Source: Sulfuricurvum sp. | GTDB lineage: Bacteria > Campylobacterota > Campylobacteria > Campylobacterales > Sulfurimonadaceae | Direction of reading: 5' to 3' | Assembly (NCBI GenBank): GCA_022729795.1 | Contig: DZBD01000012.1 | Span: 1 to 32,183, forward strand | DNA: 32,183 bases | Shown here: positions 14,999-22,954 of the stretch, piece by piece | Position numbering within the stretch: position 1 is the stretch's first letter | How the letters are laid out: each line of letters starts with the position of its first letter | Notes under the pieces: model-generated | Seen by the model: the letters and a program-made list of their open reading frames with translations, nothing else | Databases searched by the model: none | What the model was told of the DNA's origin: nothing | Made by a program: the position numbers and the translations under genes

Positions 14999-15958
14999 TC
15001 ATAGCCACACTCCGTTTTTGATATAAAAAAACAGCGGGTACAAACTCAGCAGTAAAACATAAAGCCCATTAAACAAAAGTGAGATTTTATAACCTATGTT
15101 CCGACTTGTGTTTGATGCAGGTAAAAGACCTGCGCCAATACCGCTAAAAGTGCCTATAAAAAGTAGGAAATATATCAGATAACCGACATAATAGTAATCA
15201 TTTTGCAAAAAACAAAAAGGACAGTGATGTGTCGGAAGCTGATAAATATACATACCAAAAAATGCTATGAGCGTTATAACGCCGCTAACAATAAAAGAAA
15301 GGTTACTCAGAGCAAAAAGATACTTATTTTTTAAAAGATAAAAGAGCCCTATAAGTACAAAGTTTCCATAAAACACAAATAACAAAACCTCAGTATCTAT
15401 GCGAAAAATATTTGAAACATAAGAGGTCGCCGAACTTGAGTACAAACTTCCGCAACAGCTTACCATTTTGTCCACATCTATGGCACTAAACATGATACCT
15501 TCAAGTACTACTTCGGCTATAAAAAGAAAAAATGCAGCTATAAACAAACCGAATTTTCTTTTCGTATAGGGCTGGTTTTCATCTTGCATATCTGCACGAT
15601 GAAGCATGAGCCAGTAAGCAAATATATAAAGATTTATCACTTTAAGAATGAGAAGATAGGTTCCGTACTGCGTCGCATCAACAACTCCGGCGGCACACAT
15701 TGCACCCGTGAGAACATGAGATATTTTGTCAAGCGTAAAAATAAAAAAGAGAAAAAGCGGCACTTTGATGGCAAAAATATATTTGATAATCGTAGCCGCT
15801 AAAAAGCTCTGCTTTTCTAAGAGATACTGTTTTTGTGTCGTTGCGTTTAAATCCCATTGTAAAAATATTTTCACGCTCAAAACAAAGGCGATTATCGCAA
15901 AAAAAGCAAAAAGTATGTTCAGAATGCAGAGCGTTAAAACTTCAGGAGTCAAAATCAT
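14999..15958 (-). CDS. Polytopic membrane protein with Cys/His motifs, unknown
   Basis: The 319-residue protein has about eight TM helices. Visible cysteines are MCAAG (about 102), VSCCGS (about 172) and HHCPFC (about 251). The last resembles a thiol-redox or metal site at a membrane face, a little like the CPFC motif of DsbB/VKOR proteins, but the overall pattern is not one I can name. It overlaps the ATPase gene by 4 bases and so belongs tightly to the ABC operon. Copper reduction, thiol redox or metal passage would fit the context; none is shown. Confidence 0.75.
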   Translation of the reverse strand: MILTPEVLTLCILNILFAFFAIIAFVLSVKIFLQWDLNATTQKQYLLEKQSFLAATIIKYIFAIKVPLFLFFIFTLDKISHVLTGAMCAAGVVDATQYGTYLLILKVINLYIFAYWLMLHRADMQDENQPYTKRKFGLFIAAFFLFIAEVVLEGIMFSAIDVDKMVSCCGSLYSSSATSYVSNIFRIDTEVLLFVFYGNFVLIGLFYLLKNKYLFALSNLSFIVSGVITLIAFFGMYIYQLPTHHCPFCFLQNDYYYVGYLIYFLLFIGTFSGIGAGLLPASNTSRNIGYKISLLFNGLYVLLLSLYPLFFYIKNGVWL

Positions 15959-16626
15959 AAAACTAAACTTCCATTATGCACTTGTATCTCACGGTCGACA
16001 AAATCAAGACCAAAAAAAAGCGGGTCATGCGTAGCTATGACAATAGTTTTATTGCTAGCTTTCAGCTCTCTGAGCATCTCTATAAAATGAAGGGAAAGCT
16101 TTTCATCGAGATTTGCCGTCGGCTCATCCGCTAAAATTATTTTAGGATTGTTGATGTTTGCGCGGGCTATTGCGGCGCGTTGCTGCTCTCCGCCTGAGAG
16201 GTTACGAACGAGGACATCTTGTTTGTGTTCTATATGAAAGCGCTGCATCACCGACTCTGACATTTGGTGCATACTTTGCGCATCAAGATTTAAAGGCACC
16301 AAAGGAAGTAAAATATTTTCTTTGACACTGAGATTGGGTATGAGATTGTATTTTTGAAATACAAAACCGATGTTATCCCTTCTGTACTCTGAGGAAAAAT
16401 TATCGGGGAGTTTAGATATTTTTTTTGTATCTACCAAAACTTCACCGCTTGTAGGTTTGCTCAGAGCGGCTATGAGTGAGAGTATCGTGCTCTTCCCGCT
16501 TCCGCTTGAGCCTTTTAAAATGACGAGTTCACCCTCTTTGATTTTCAAATTTATGTGAGAGAGCGCTCTCACACTCTCCTTTTTATTAACTTCATATATT
16601 TTTGTTACGTCTATTAGCTCTATCAT
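15955..16626 (-). CDS. LolD/MacB-class ABC ATPase
   Basis: The 223-residue ATP-binding subunit has Walker A GSSGSGKST, signature LSGGEQQRAAIARA, Walker B IILADEPTANLD and a switch histidine (VIATHD). The Q-loop region FVFQKYNLIPNLSVKENI is typical of the LolD/MacB/FtsE class, which drive mechanotransmission rather than transport through the membrane. The gene touches the FtsX-type permease gene by one base. It is not a NosF, which belongs to a different ABC class. Confidence 0.9.
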   Translation of the reverse strand: MIELIDVTKIYEVNKKESVRALSHINLKIKEGELVILKGSSGSGKSTILSLIAALSKPTSGEVLVDTKKISKLPDNFSSEYRRDNIGFVFQKYNLIPNLSVKENILLPLVPLNLDAQSMHQMSESVMQRFHIEHKQDVLVRNLSGGEQQRAAIARANINNPKIILADEPTANLDEKLSLHFIEMLRELKASNKTIVIATHDPLFFGLDFVDREIQVHNGSLVL

Positions 16627-17831
16627 TATCGTATTACCTCGTCTGCTTCAAGTGTAGCTACCTTCCATGATGGCAAAATAGTTGCCGCCACATAAATAGG
16701 AACACTTAAAAAGAAGACCAAAAAGAGCGTCTGCGTGTCAAAAACAAAGGGAAGTTCAAAACTTGTTTTAAGCTCAGAATAGCCGATAAAGACATTTCTT
16801 AAAAGCGGTGCCTGGAAAATATAGACAAAGGCAAACGCAAACCCTATTCCTAGCACATAGGCAAAAAATGAAAGGATAAAAGATTCATAAAATTTTTCTT
16901 TAAGCACATCATCAACCCGCCAACCTATGGCTTTTAAAATACCTATTTCTCTTTTTTCTTCGCTGCTTAATCCGCTTGCTTTGTCATACACAATCATAAA
17001 AAAAGTGAAGAGGCAAACAATAAAAAGCGCCAAAAATATCCCGCTTTTATAATCAAAAATATTTTGATAACTTACCTGTAAGTCTTGGTTTGTAATCACT
17101 CTGCACTCAGGATACATGAGCCTTATTTTTGAAGCAATAGTGTTTATCTCCTCAGGGTTTACAACTTTAACAACTATATCCGTTGCTTTTGTCTGCTGTA
17201 TATCAAATATTTCTCTTACCTCGTCTTTTGACATAACTATCATATCGTTGGATTCGAGCTGGGTATCTGCATCAAATACTCCGGCAATATTAACTTTTTT
17301 GAGAGTTCCCTCAGACTTGATAAAATTAAAATACTGCTTATAATAATTACGCGACATATTCTCTTTTACCCCCTGCCCGACTATCATGGAAGGAATATTC
17401 TCTTCATTGTTAAAATCGAATTTTTGCACTATTTTCTCAAGAGAGTTTTTATATTGATTTTCATATTCATCGACTCCCACAAGAGTAAAATTTACCCCTG
17501 CGTTTTGAAAATAGTAATAACCCCACACTCTCGCAACTGCGTCGCTTACGCCTGCTATGGAGAGTATCTCATCCACGGCACTTACGTCCATGTCGTCTTG
17601 TCTTCCTGCTTTGATTTTTTGAACTATGATTTGAGGAAGTGCTTCAAGAGTGCTCTCTAGTTCATATTTTATGGAGTTGGTTATAAAAAATACCGATGCC
17701 AAAAGAAAGGTCAAAAAGGTAAAAATACTCAAAATAAAAAAGTTTTTGTATTTTTGTCGCAAAATCGCACTGAGTGCATACTCTATCAAGTAGATATTTA
17801 AAACACTCTGCAACCATGTTTTATTTTTCAT
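16626..17831 (-). CDS. FtsX/MacB-type ABC permease
   Basis: The 401-residue protein has the type VII ABC layout: one N-terminal TM (about 30-52), a large periplasmic domain of about 210 residues, and three C-terminal TM helices (about 265-285, 310-335 and 365-385) with the conserved cytosolic SSEEKREIGILKAIGWR segment. Such permeases transmit ATP hydrolysis to periplasmic partners, extracting lipoproteins or activating envelope proteins. Its neighbours are NosL-type proteins, so a lipoprotein copper chaperone is a plausible client; this is inference. Confidence 0.9.
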   Translation of the reverse strand: MKNKTWLQSVLNIYLIEYALSAILRQKYKNFFILSIFTFLTFLLASVFFITNSIKYELESTLEALPQIIVQKIKAGRQDDMDVSAVDEILSIAGVSDAVARVWGYYYFQNAGVNFTLVGVDEYENQYKNSLEKIVQKFDFNNEENIPSMIVGQGVKENMSRNYYKQYFNFIKSEGTLKKVNIAGVFDADTQLESNDMIVMSKDEVREIFDIQQTKATDIVVKVVNPEEINTIASKIRLMYPECRVITNQDLQVSYQNIFDYKSGIFLALFIVCLFTFFMIVYDKASGLSSEEKREIGILKAIGWRVDDVLKEKFYESFILSFFAYVLGIGFAFAFVYIFQAPLLRNVFIGYSELKTSFELPFVFDTQTLFLVFFLSVPIYVAATILPSWKVATLEADEVIR

Positions 17832-18162
17832 TTTTTTCCCCTGCTGCGTTTACTTGTAAAATATGTGAATGTGAAATAGTATAAGTAGAGGGAAAATACT
17901 CCAATAAACCTCCATCATCTTTGTAAATAGAAAAAATCGTACTCAAACTTCTATGTCTGACATACGAAGCCTCTGTAGAAATGGCAAGGTCGGGGAGTCC
18001 TGAGAGTTTTACAAAAGCAAGCTTTTTGTCGAGTAGCTGCTCATGATGGATTTGCATACTATATATATAGCCCAACTCTGTGGCAATCAGCACAAAAAGT
18101 GCACAAAAAAGATAAAAAGCACTCCGTACTTTTTTTGTGTAATTCCCAAATTTATTCATCAA
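17821..18162 (-). CDS. Single-TM small protein, unknown
   Basis: The 113-residue protein has a charged N-terminus, one TM helix (about 14-36) and an outward-facing domain with several His residues (IHHEQ, RHRS, ISHSH). It overlaps both the upstream NosL-domain gene and the FtsX permease gene by 11 bases each, so it is surely part of the operon. I recognise no family. The histidines would allow metal contact, but no defined motif is seen. The C-terminus after ILQVN is short and polar. Confidence 0.7.
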   Translation of the reverse strand: MMNKFGNYTKKVRSAFYLFCALFVLIATELGYIYSMQIHHEQLLDKKLAFVKLSGLPDLAISTEASYVRHRSLSTIFSIYKDDGGLLEYFPSTYTISHSHILQVNAAGEKNEK

Positions 18163-18883
18163 GTTTATATACTTCTTCTTGGGTTATATTTTCAAATTGC
18201 TTAATTTTACTGCCTTTGTGATCTTTAAAAAATATTTTAGCATCTGCTTCATTTTCAAAAGGAATAAGCTCATTTCCCATAGGCCCATATGCATCGCTAC
18301 CTAGCACATAGTAAGCTTTTTTGGCATCAATCGCTCTTTGGGAATAATAATCGGTCACTAAAATTTTTGCTATATCACTTTTATCTTTGATGGCGTAGTT
18401 TCCCCAGCCTTGAGGATTAAAATAAAACTTGAGTAAATCTTTTACACCGTCAAAAGAGTAGTGTTTTTCCTGAGTATTCTCCACATAAAAAATCTGTGCC
18501 GCCCATCTTGGGTATTTGTACGTAAACATACCGCACACGGGACATTTTTCATCTTGAGTTACGGTGATATGAGAGTGAGAGACTTCTTTATTTGAACTTT
18601 TTTTAAGATTCCAAACATAAAGACAAAGCGCTTCAAAATGCTGCGTTTTTAGGGGTTGGCACTTTTCCTTCAAAGCAATTTGCAACTCTTGCATTGAAGT
18701 ATAAGTATCTAGCGCTATATCCTGCGGACAATTTTTTTCAAACACTTTTTTACCCATGGTATAAAGTTTTTTGTCTTTAAGAACTTGATGCGTAGAGTCC
18801 GAATTTTCCAAGCTCTCTGCATTTGCACTATAAACGCAACAAGCTACAATGACAAAAAAAGTCAATATAAATCTTTGAATCAT
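18152..18883 (-). CDS. NosL-domain protein with N-terminal haem-less cytochrome-like domain
   Basis: The 243-residue precursor has a signal peptide (about 1-22), then a helical domain (about 38-95) with GKKVFEKNC52 and C75 and the ending FEALCLYVWNLKK. This looks like a small cytochrome c fold but has no CxxCH. A NosL domain follows from about 110 with C114-PV-C117-G-M119. The family function is periplasmic Cu(I) binding. The N-terminal domain is related to the C-terminal end of the next-upstream protein (18954). It is in the ABC operon, 70 bases downstream of that gene. Confidence 0.82.
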   Translation of the reverse strand: MIQRFILTFFVIVACCVYSANAESLENSDSTHQVLKDKKLYTMGKKVFEKNCPQDIALDTYTSMQELQIALKEKCQPLKTQHFEALCLYVWNLKKSSNKEVSHSHITVTQDEKCPVCGMFTYKYPRWAAQIFYVENTQEKHYSFDGVKDLLKFYFNPQGWGNYAIKDKSDIAKILVTDYYSQRAIDAKKAYYVLGSDAYGPMGNELIPFENEADAKIFFKDHKGSKIKQFENITQEEVYKLDE

Positions 18884-18953
18884 TCTTTTTCTCGCTTTTT
18901 TATGTTTTTAGATTGTAGTCTCTATGATTTTAAACCTACGGGGCATAGTGCAT

Positions 18954-19682
18954 TTATCTTTTATATAGATAAAGACCCACTGCCTGAAGTTGTTTTTCAT
19001 CAAGTTTCTCGCACAATTTTTGCTCTTTAATAAATGTTTTCGCCTCAGCCGTTGAAGCAAAGAGAATATCTGTTTTTTGACACATTTTGTTGTATATCAT
19101 CTCACCTTTTTGCCCTGCCGTCGCCTGATTTTCACTAACCATCATCATCTCTTTTTCAAACCCTTGAGAAGCCCTTATATAAGCTTCTTCAAAGCCCATC
19201 ATCTCACCGCCAAACTCTTTGACAAAGACCTCTGCATCGGCTTTTTTAGCAAAAGCATATTTACTCACCATACTCATAGTTCCTTTTTTGGAGCTTCCCA
19301 CAACATAAGTAGCGCTTTGGGCATCTATAAACTTTAGCGACGTAACATCTACGACCTGAATATCTTTCAAATCTGCTTTGTTTTGAATCTTATCTTCTAC
19401 TAAGCAGTGAAGAGAACAGTATTGTTTTGTGTGCCCTTCATGGAGAGCGGCATGATTCGTTTTGTAAAACATCGGTAAATTCATACCGCACAAAGGGCAG
19501 TAGAGCTTGTTCTTGGAATCTTGTAAAATTGTTGCCTCATCCATAGCAACACTTTGAAACATTTTGGCATTTTTCATCTTTTGAGGTGCTTCTTCTTTTA
19601 CCTCTGCATAAGCCGTGCCACCAAGCAAAGACAAACAAACAAATATTTTACAAACAAACTTTCCTAAACCTTCTCTTTTCAT
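18954..19682 (-). CDS. NosL-domain protein with C-terminal haem-less cytochrome-like domain
   Basis: The 242-residue precursor starts with a signal peptide, then a NosL domain with C62-PL-C65-G-M67 and further His/Cys residues (HAALHEGHTKQYCSLHC) that may extend the metal site. After the NosL domain ends (about 170) there is a short helical region (about 195-242): GEMIYNKMC, a second Cys (KLCEKL) and QLQAVGLYLYKR. The same pattern heads the 18152 protein. It is the first gene of the NosL/ABC operon. Copper delivery in the periplasm is inferred. Confidence 0.85.
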   Translation of the reverse strand: MKREGLGKFVCKIFVCLSLLGGTAYAEVKEEAPQKMKNAKMFQSVAMDEATILQDSKNKLYCPLCGMNLPMFYKTNHAALHEGHTKQYCSLHCLVEDKIQNKADLKDIQVVDVTSLKFIDAQSATYVVGSSKKGTMSMVSKYAFAKKADAEVFVKEFGGEMMGFEEAYIRASQGFEKEMMMVSENQATAGQKGEMIYNKMCQKTDILFASTAEAKTFIKEQKLCEKLDEKQLQAVGLYLYKR

Positions 19683-19749
19683 AGCTATATTCCTCTTTAA
19701 TTATTGTCAAATGGTACTATTAAACTGTTACATTAACGTTAAGAAGCTT

Positions 19750-20163
19750 TTACAACTTATATTCAAGCTTACTGCTATCGACTAAGTTGGTATTTTTAAG
19801 CATTTCATATATCGCTTTTTTAGGCACCTTCCATTTATCATGAAGGCAGCATTTTTTGTTTTCACTGCATGCGCCAATTCCTAAAAGACAATTCTCCTTG
19901 TGTAGCAACTCATGGACAGCTTCTAAAATATCTACTATAGCGATGGTAGAAGGCTCTTTTTGCAAAAAATATCCCCCTTCTCTTCCTTGAACCGATGTTA
20001 TAAGTTTTGCAATTACTAGTTGCGTCATGATTTTTGTGAGATATTTATAGGGAATGTCTAAGGCTTCAGAAATTTCTTTTGCCCTGTAAAATTTTTGCTC
20101 ATCTTCTTTGGCAATATAATTCATAATACGAATAGCATGTTGCGATGTTGTGTTCAACTTCAT
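19750..20163 (-). CDS. Rrf2-family Fe-S transcription regulator (NsrR-like)
   Basis: The 137-residue protein has an N-terminal winged HTH with the family wing motif GREGGY (about 60-65) and a cysteine set C92-x6-C99-x5-C105 (plus C106), suited to an Fe-S cluster. Rrf2 regulators of this form include NsrR (NO) and IscR (Fe-S status). The gene follows the norE/F-like genes by 9 bases and lies next to the divergent norCB operon, so an NO-responsive repressor acting at the 21039-21066 palindrome is the natural reading. The cysteine spacing is not exactly that of E. coli NsrR. Confidence 0.85.
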   Translation of the reverse strand: MKLNTTSQHAIRIMNYIAKEDEQKFYRAKEISEALDIPYKYLTKIMTQLVIAKLITSVQGREGGYFLQKEPSTIAIVDILEAVHELLHKENCLLGIGACSENKKCCLHDKWKVPKKAIYEMLKNTNLVDSSKLEYKL

Positions 20164-20172
20164 AAAAATCCT

Positions 20173-20430
20173 TTATGGATGCAAGGGAAAATAATAAGCC
20201 ACTCCGATTAAACTGAGGACAATCATGAGCCACAGTGTGGGAATGAGTCTGTATTTTAGCGAAACTTCGCGTAAATCCATAAAATAATCAATCACCAACT
20301 GCCCTTTTATAAAGGTAGTTAGAAGCAAAAGTGCTATAAAAAAAGAACTCGTAATTTTGAACCAACCTACAAGAAAAGCAAACATACTTAACAAAACCAA
20401 CACCATCCATATACTTGTAATCGTACGCAT
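20173..20430 (-). CDS. NorF-like / cytochrome oxidase subunit IV-type protein
   Basis: The 85-residue protein has three TM helices (about 6-25, 28-45 and 62-82), with KGQLVIDYFMDLR between the second and third, the pattern of prokaryotic COX4/NorF small subunits. NorF accompanies NorE in some denitrifiers and supports NO reductase activity; its precise role is not settled. It starts 3 bases after the NorE-like gene, so the two are one unit. The assignment rests on size, topology and neighbours. Confidence 0.8.
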   Translation of the reverse strand: MRTITSIWMVLVLLSMFAFLVGWFKITSSFFIALLLLTTFIKGQLVIDYFMDLREVSLKYRLIPTLWLMIVLSLIGVAYYFPLHP

Positions 20431-20433
20431 TTG

Positions 20434-21015
20434 CTACCTTATAATGTAGATGAGGACAAACAGCACTATCCACAATAAATCTACCATGTGCCAATAAGAT
20501 GCCCCGCTCTCAAGCCCTGTATGCTCTTGTTGCGTGTAGCCGCCCTGCTTTGTTTTTTCGTACAAATTATACAAGATGATGACACCTAAAAGCACATGCA
20601 AAAAATGAAAAATAGTCAAAACAAAGTAAAACATAAAAAAAGTATTAGTACTTAAGTTAAGTCCTTGTGCGTATTTTCCTGAGAATTCAACCATTTTAAT
20701 CACTAAAAAAACACTACCTAAGCTCATAGCTCCTAAAAGGTAAAAAGATGCCTCTTTAATGGCTTCTTTTTCTTTCATGCGTTTGATTGTCTGCACGGCT
20801 CTCACCACGAGCCAACTGCTTGTTATCAAAAGAAGCGTATTTATAAAGCCTGCTCTTTGGTCTAATAATAACTGAGACTCATTAAACAGAACAACATCTA
20901 AGCGCCTTGAATAGGCGTAGCCCAAGAAGAAAGCTCCGAAGGTAACAAGTTCTATGTAAATTATAATCCAAATGCCAAAATCACCCGGCGGATACGGTTT
21001 TTTTAAAGTTTTCAT
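20434..21015 (-). CDS. norE: NorE-like haem-copper oxidase subunit III family protein
   Basis: The 193-residue protein has five TM helices and the subunit III family signatures: PPGDFGIWIIIYIELVTFGAFF at the N-terminus, FHFLHVLLG in the fourth TM and SGASYWHMVDLLWIVLF at the end. At about 190 residues it is the NorE size rather than the seven-TM CoxC. NorE is associated with cNOR and proposed to aid its assembly or stability. It is transcribed away from norC across a palindrome that is a candidate Rrf2 operator. Confidence 0.88.
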   Translation of the reverse strand: MKTLKKPYPPGDFGIWIIIYIELVTFGAFFLGYAYSRRLDVVLFNESQLLLDQRAGFINTLLLITSSWLVVRAVQTIKRMKEKEAIKEASFYLLGAMSLGSVFLVIKMVEFSGKYAQGLNLSTNTFFMFYFVLTIFHFLHVLLGVIILYNLYEKTKQGGYTQQEHTGLESGASYWHMVDLLWIVLFVLIYIIR

Positions 21016-21026
21016 TTTAGAAGTGT

Positions 21027-21083
21027 AATATACTTTTATTTAATTCTACTTTAATATAGAATTAAAATCAAAGTGACTATACT
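21027..21083. promoter_or_regulatory. Divergent norE/norC promoter region with Rrf2-type operator
   Basis: A perfect inverted repeat has arms TTTAATTCTA (21039-21048) and TAGAATTAAA (21057-21066) with an 8-bp spacer. Candidate -10 elements flank it: TATACT (21078-21083) for norC and TATATT (21032-21027, minus strand) for norE. The palindrome therefore covers both -35 regions and could repress both promoters. A third half-site, TAGAATT (21103-21109), lies near the norC ribosome site. Its size and form resemble NsrR sites. No TTGAT-N4-ATCAA box is present here. Confidence 0.65.
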
Positions 21084-21124
21084 TTCAAATACTATAAAAA
21101 AGTAGAATTTAAAAAGGAGTATTT

Positions 21125-21571
21125 ATGATTGAACGTATCACGAAAAGTATGGCAAAAAATATTTATTTGGGTGGTGGCTTGTTTGCTCTCCTAATATTTA
21201 CCGGACTTACTTTTGACACTGTACAACAAATTCCAAAGCGTTCCAACGATGACAAGATTACACCTTCTGTCGCCGCAGGAAAAAATCTTTGGGAAGTTAA
21301 CAACTGCGTTGGTTGTCACACTATTTTAGGCGAAGGTGCCTACTATGCGCCTGAACTTGGAAATGTATTTCAAAGAAGAGGCGGTTCTGATGAAGCCGGA
21401 TTTAAAGAATATATGAAAGGCTGGATGGCAGCACAGCCAATGAGTGAGCCAAACAGAAGAAAAATGCCGCAATTTAACTTGAGTGACAAAGAGGTAGACA
21501 GCATCTCTGATTTTTTAATTTGGACATCCAAAGTAAATGCCAATCAATGGCCACCAAATATTGAAGGATAG
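21125..21571 (+). CDS. norC: NorC, cytochrome c subunit of NO reductase
   Basis: The 148-residue protein has one N-terminal TM anchor (about 15-35) and a periplasmic haem domain with CVGCHTILGEGAYYAPELG (from about residue 61), the NorC/NirM-type signature. It receives periplasmic electrons and passes them to NorB for 2 NO + 2 H+ + 2 e- -> N2O + H2O. AAAGGAG precedes the ATG. norB follows after 9 bases. Confidence 0.97.
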   Translation: MIERITKSMAKNIYLGGGLFALLIFTGLTFDTVQQIPKRSNDDKITPSVAAGKNLWEVNNCVGCHTILGEGAYYAPELGNVFQRRGGSDEAGFKEYMKGWMAAQPMSEPNRRKMPQFNLSDKEVDSISDFLIWTSKVNANQWPPNIEG

Positions 21572-22954
<1,383 letters not shown>

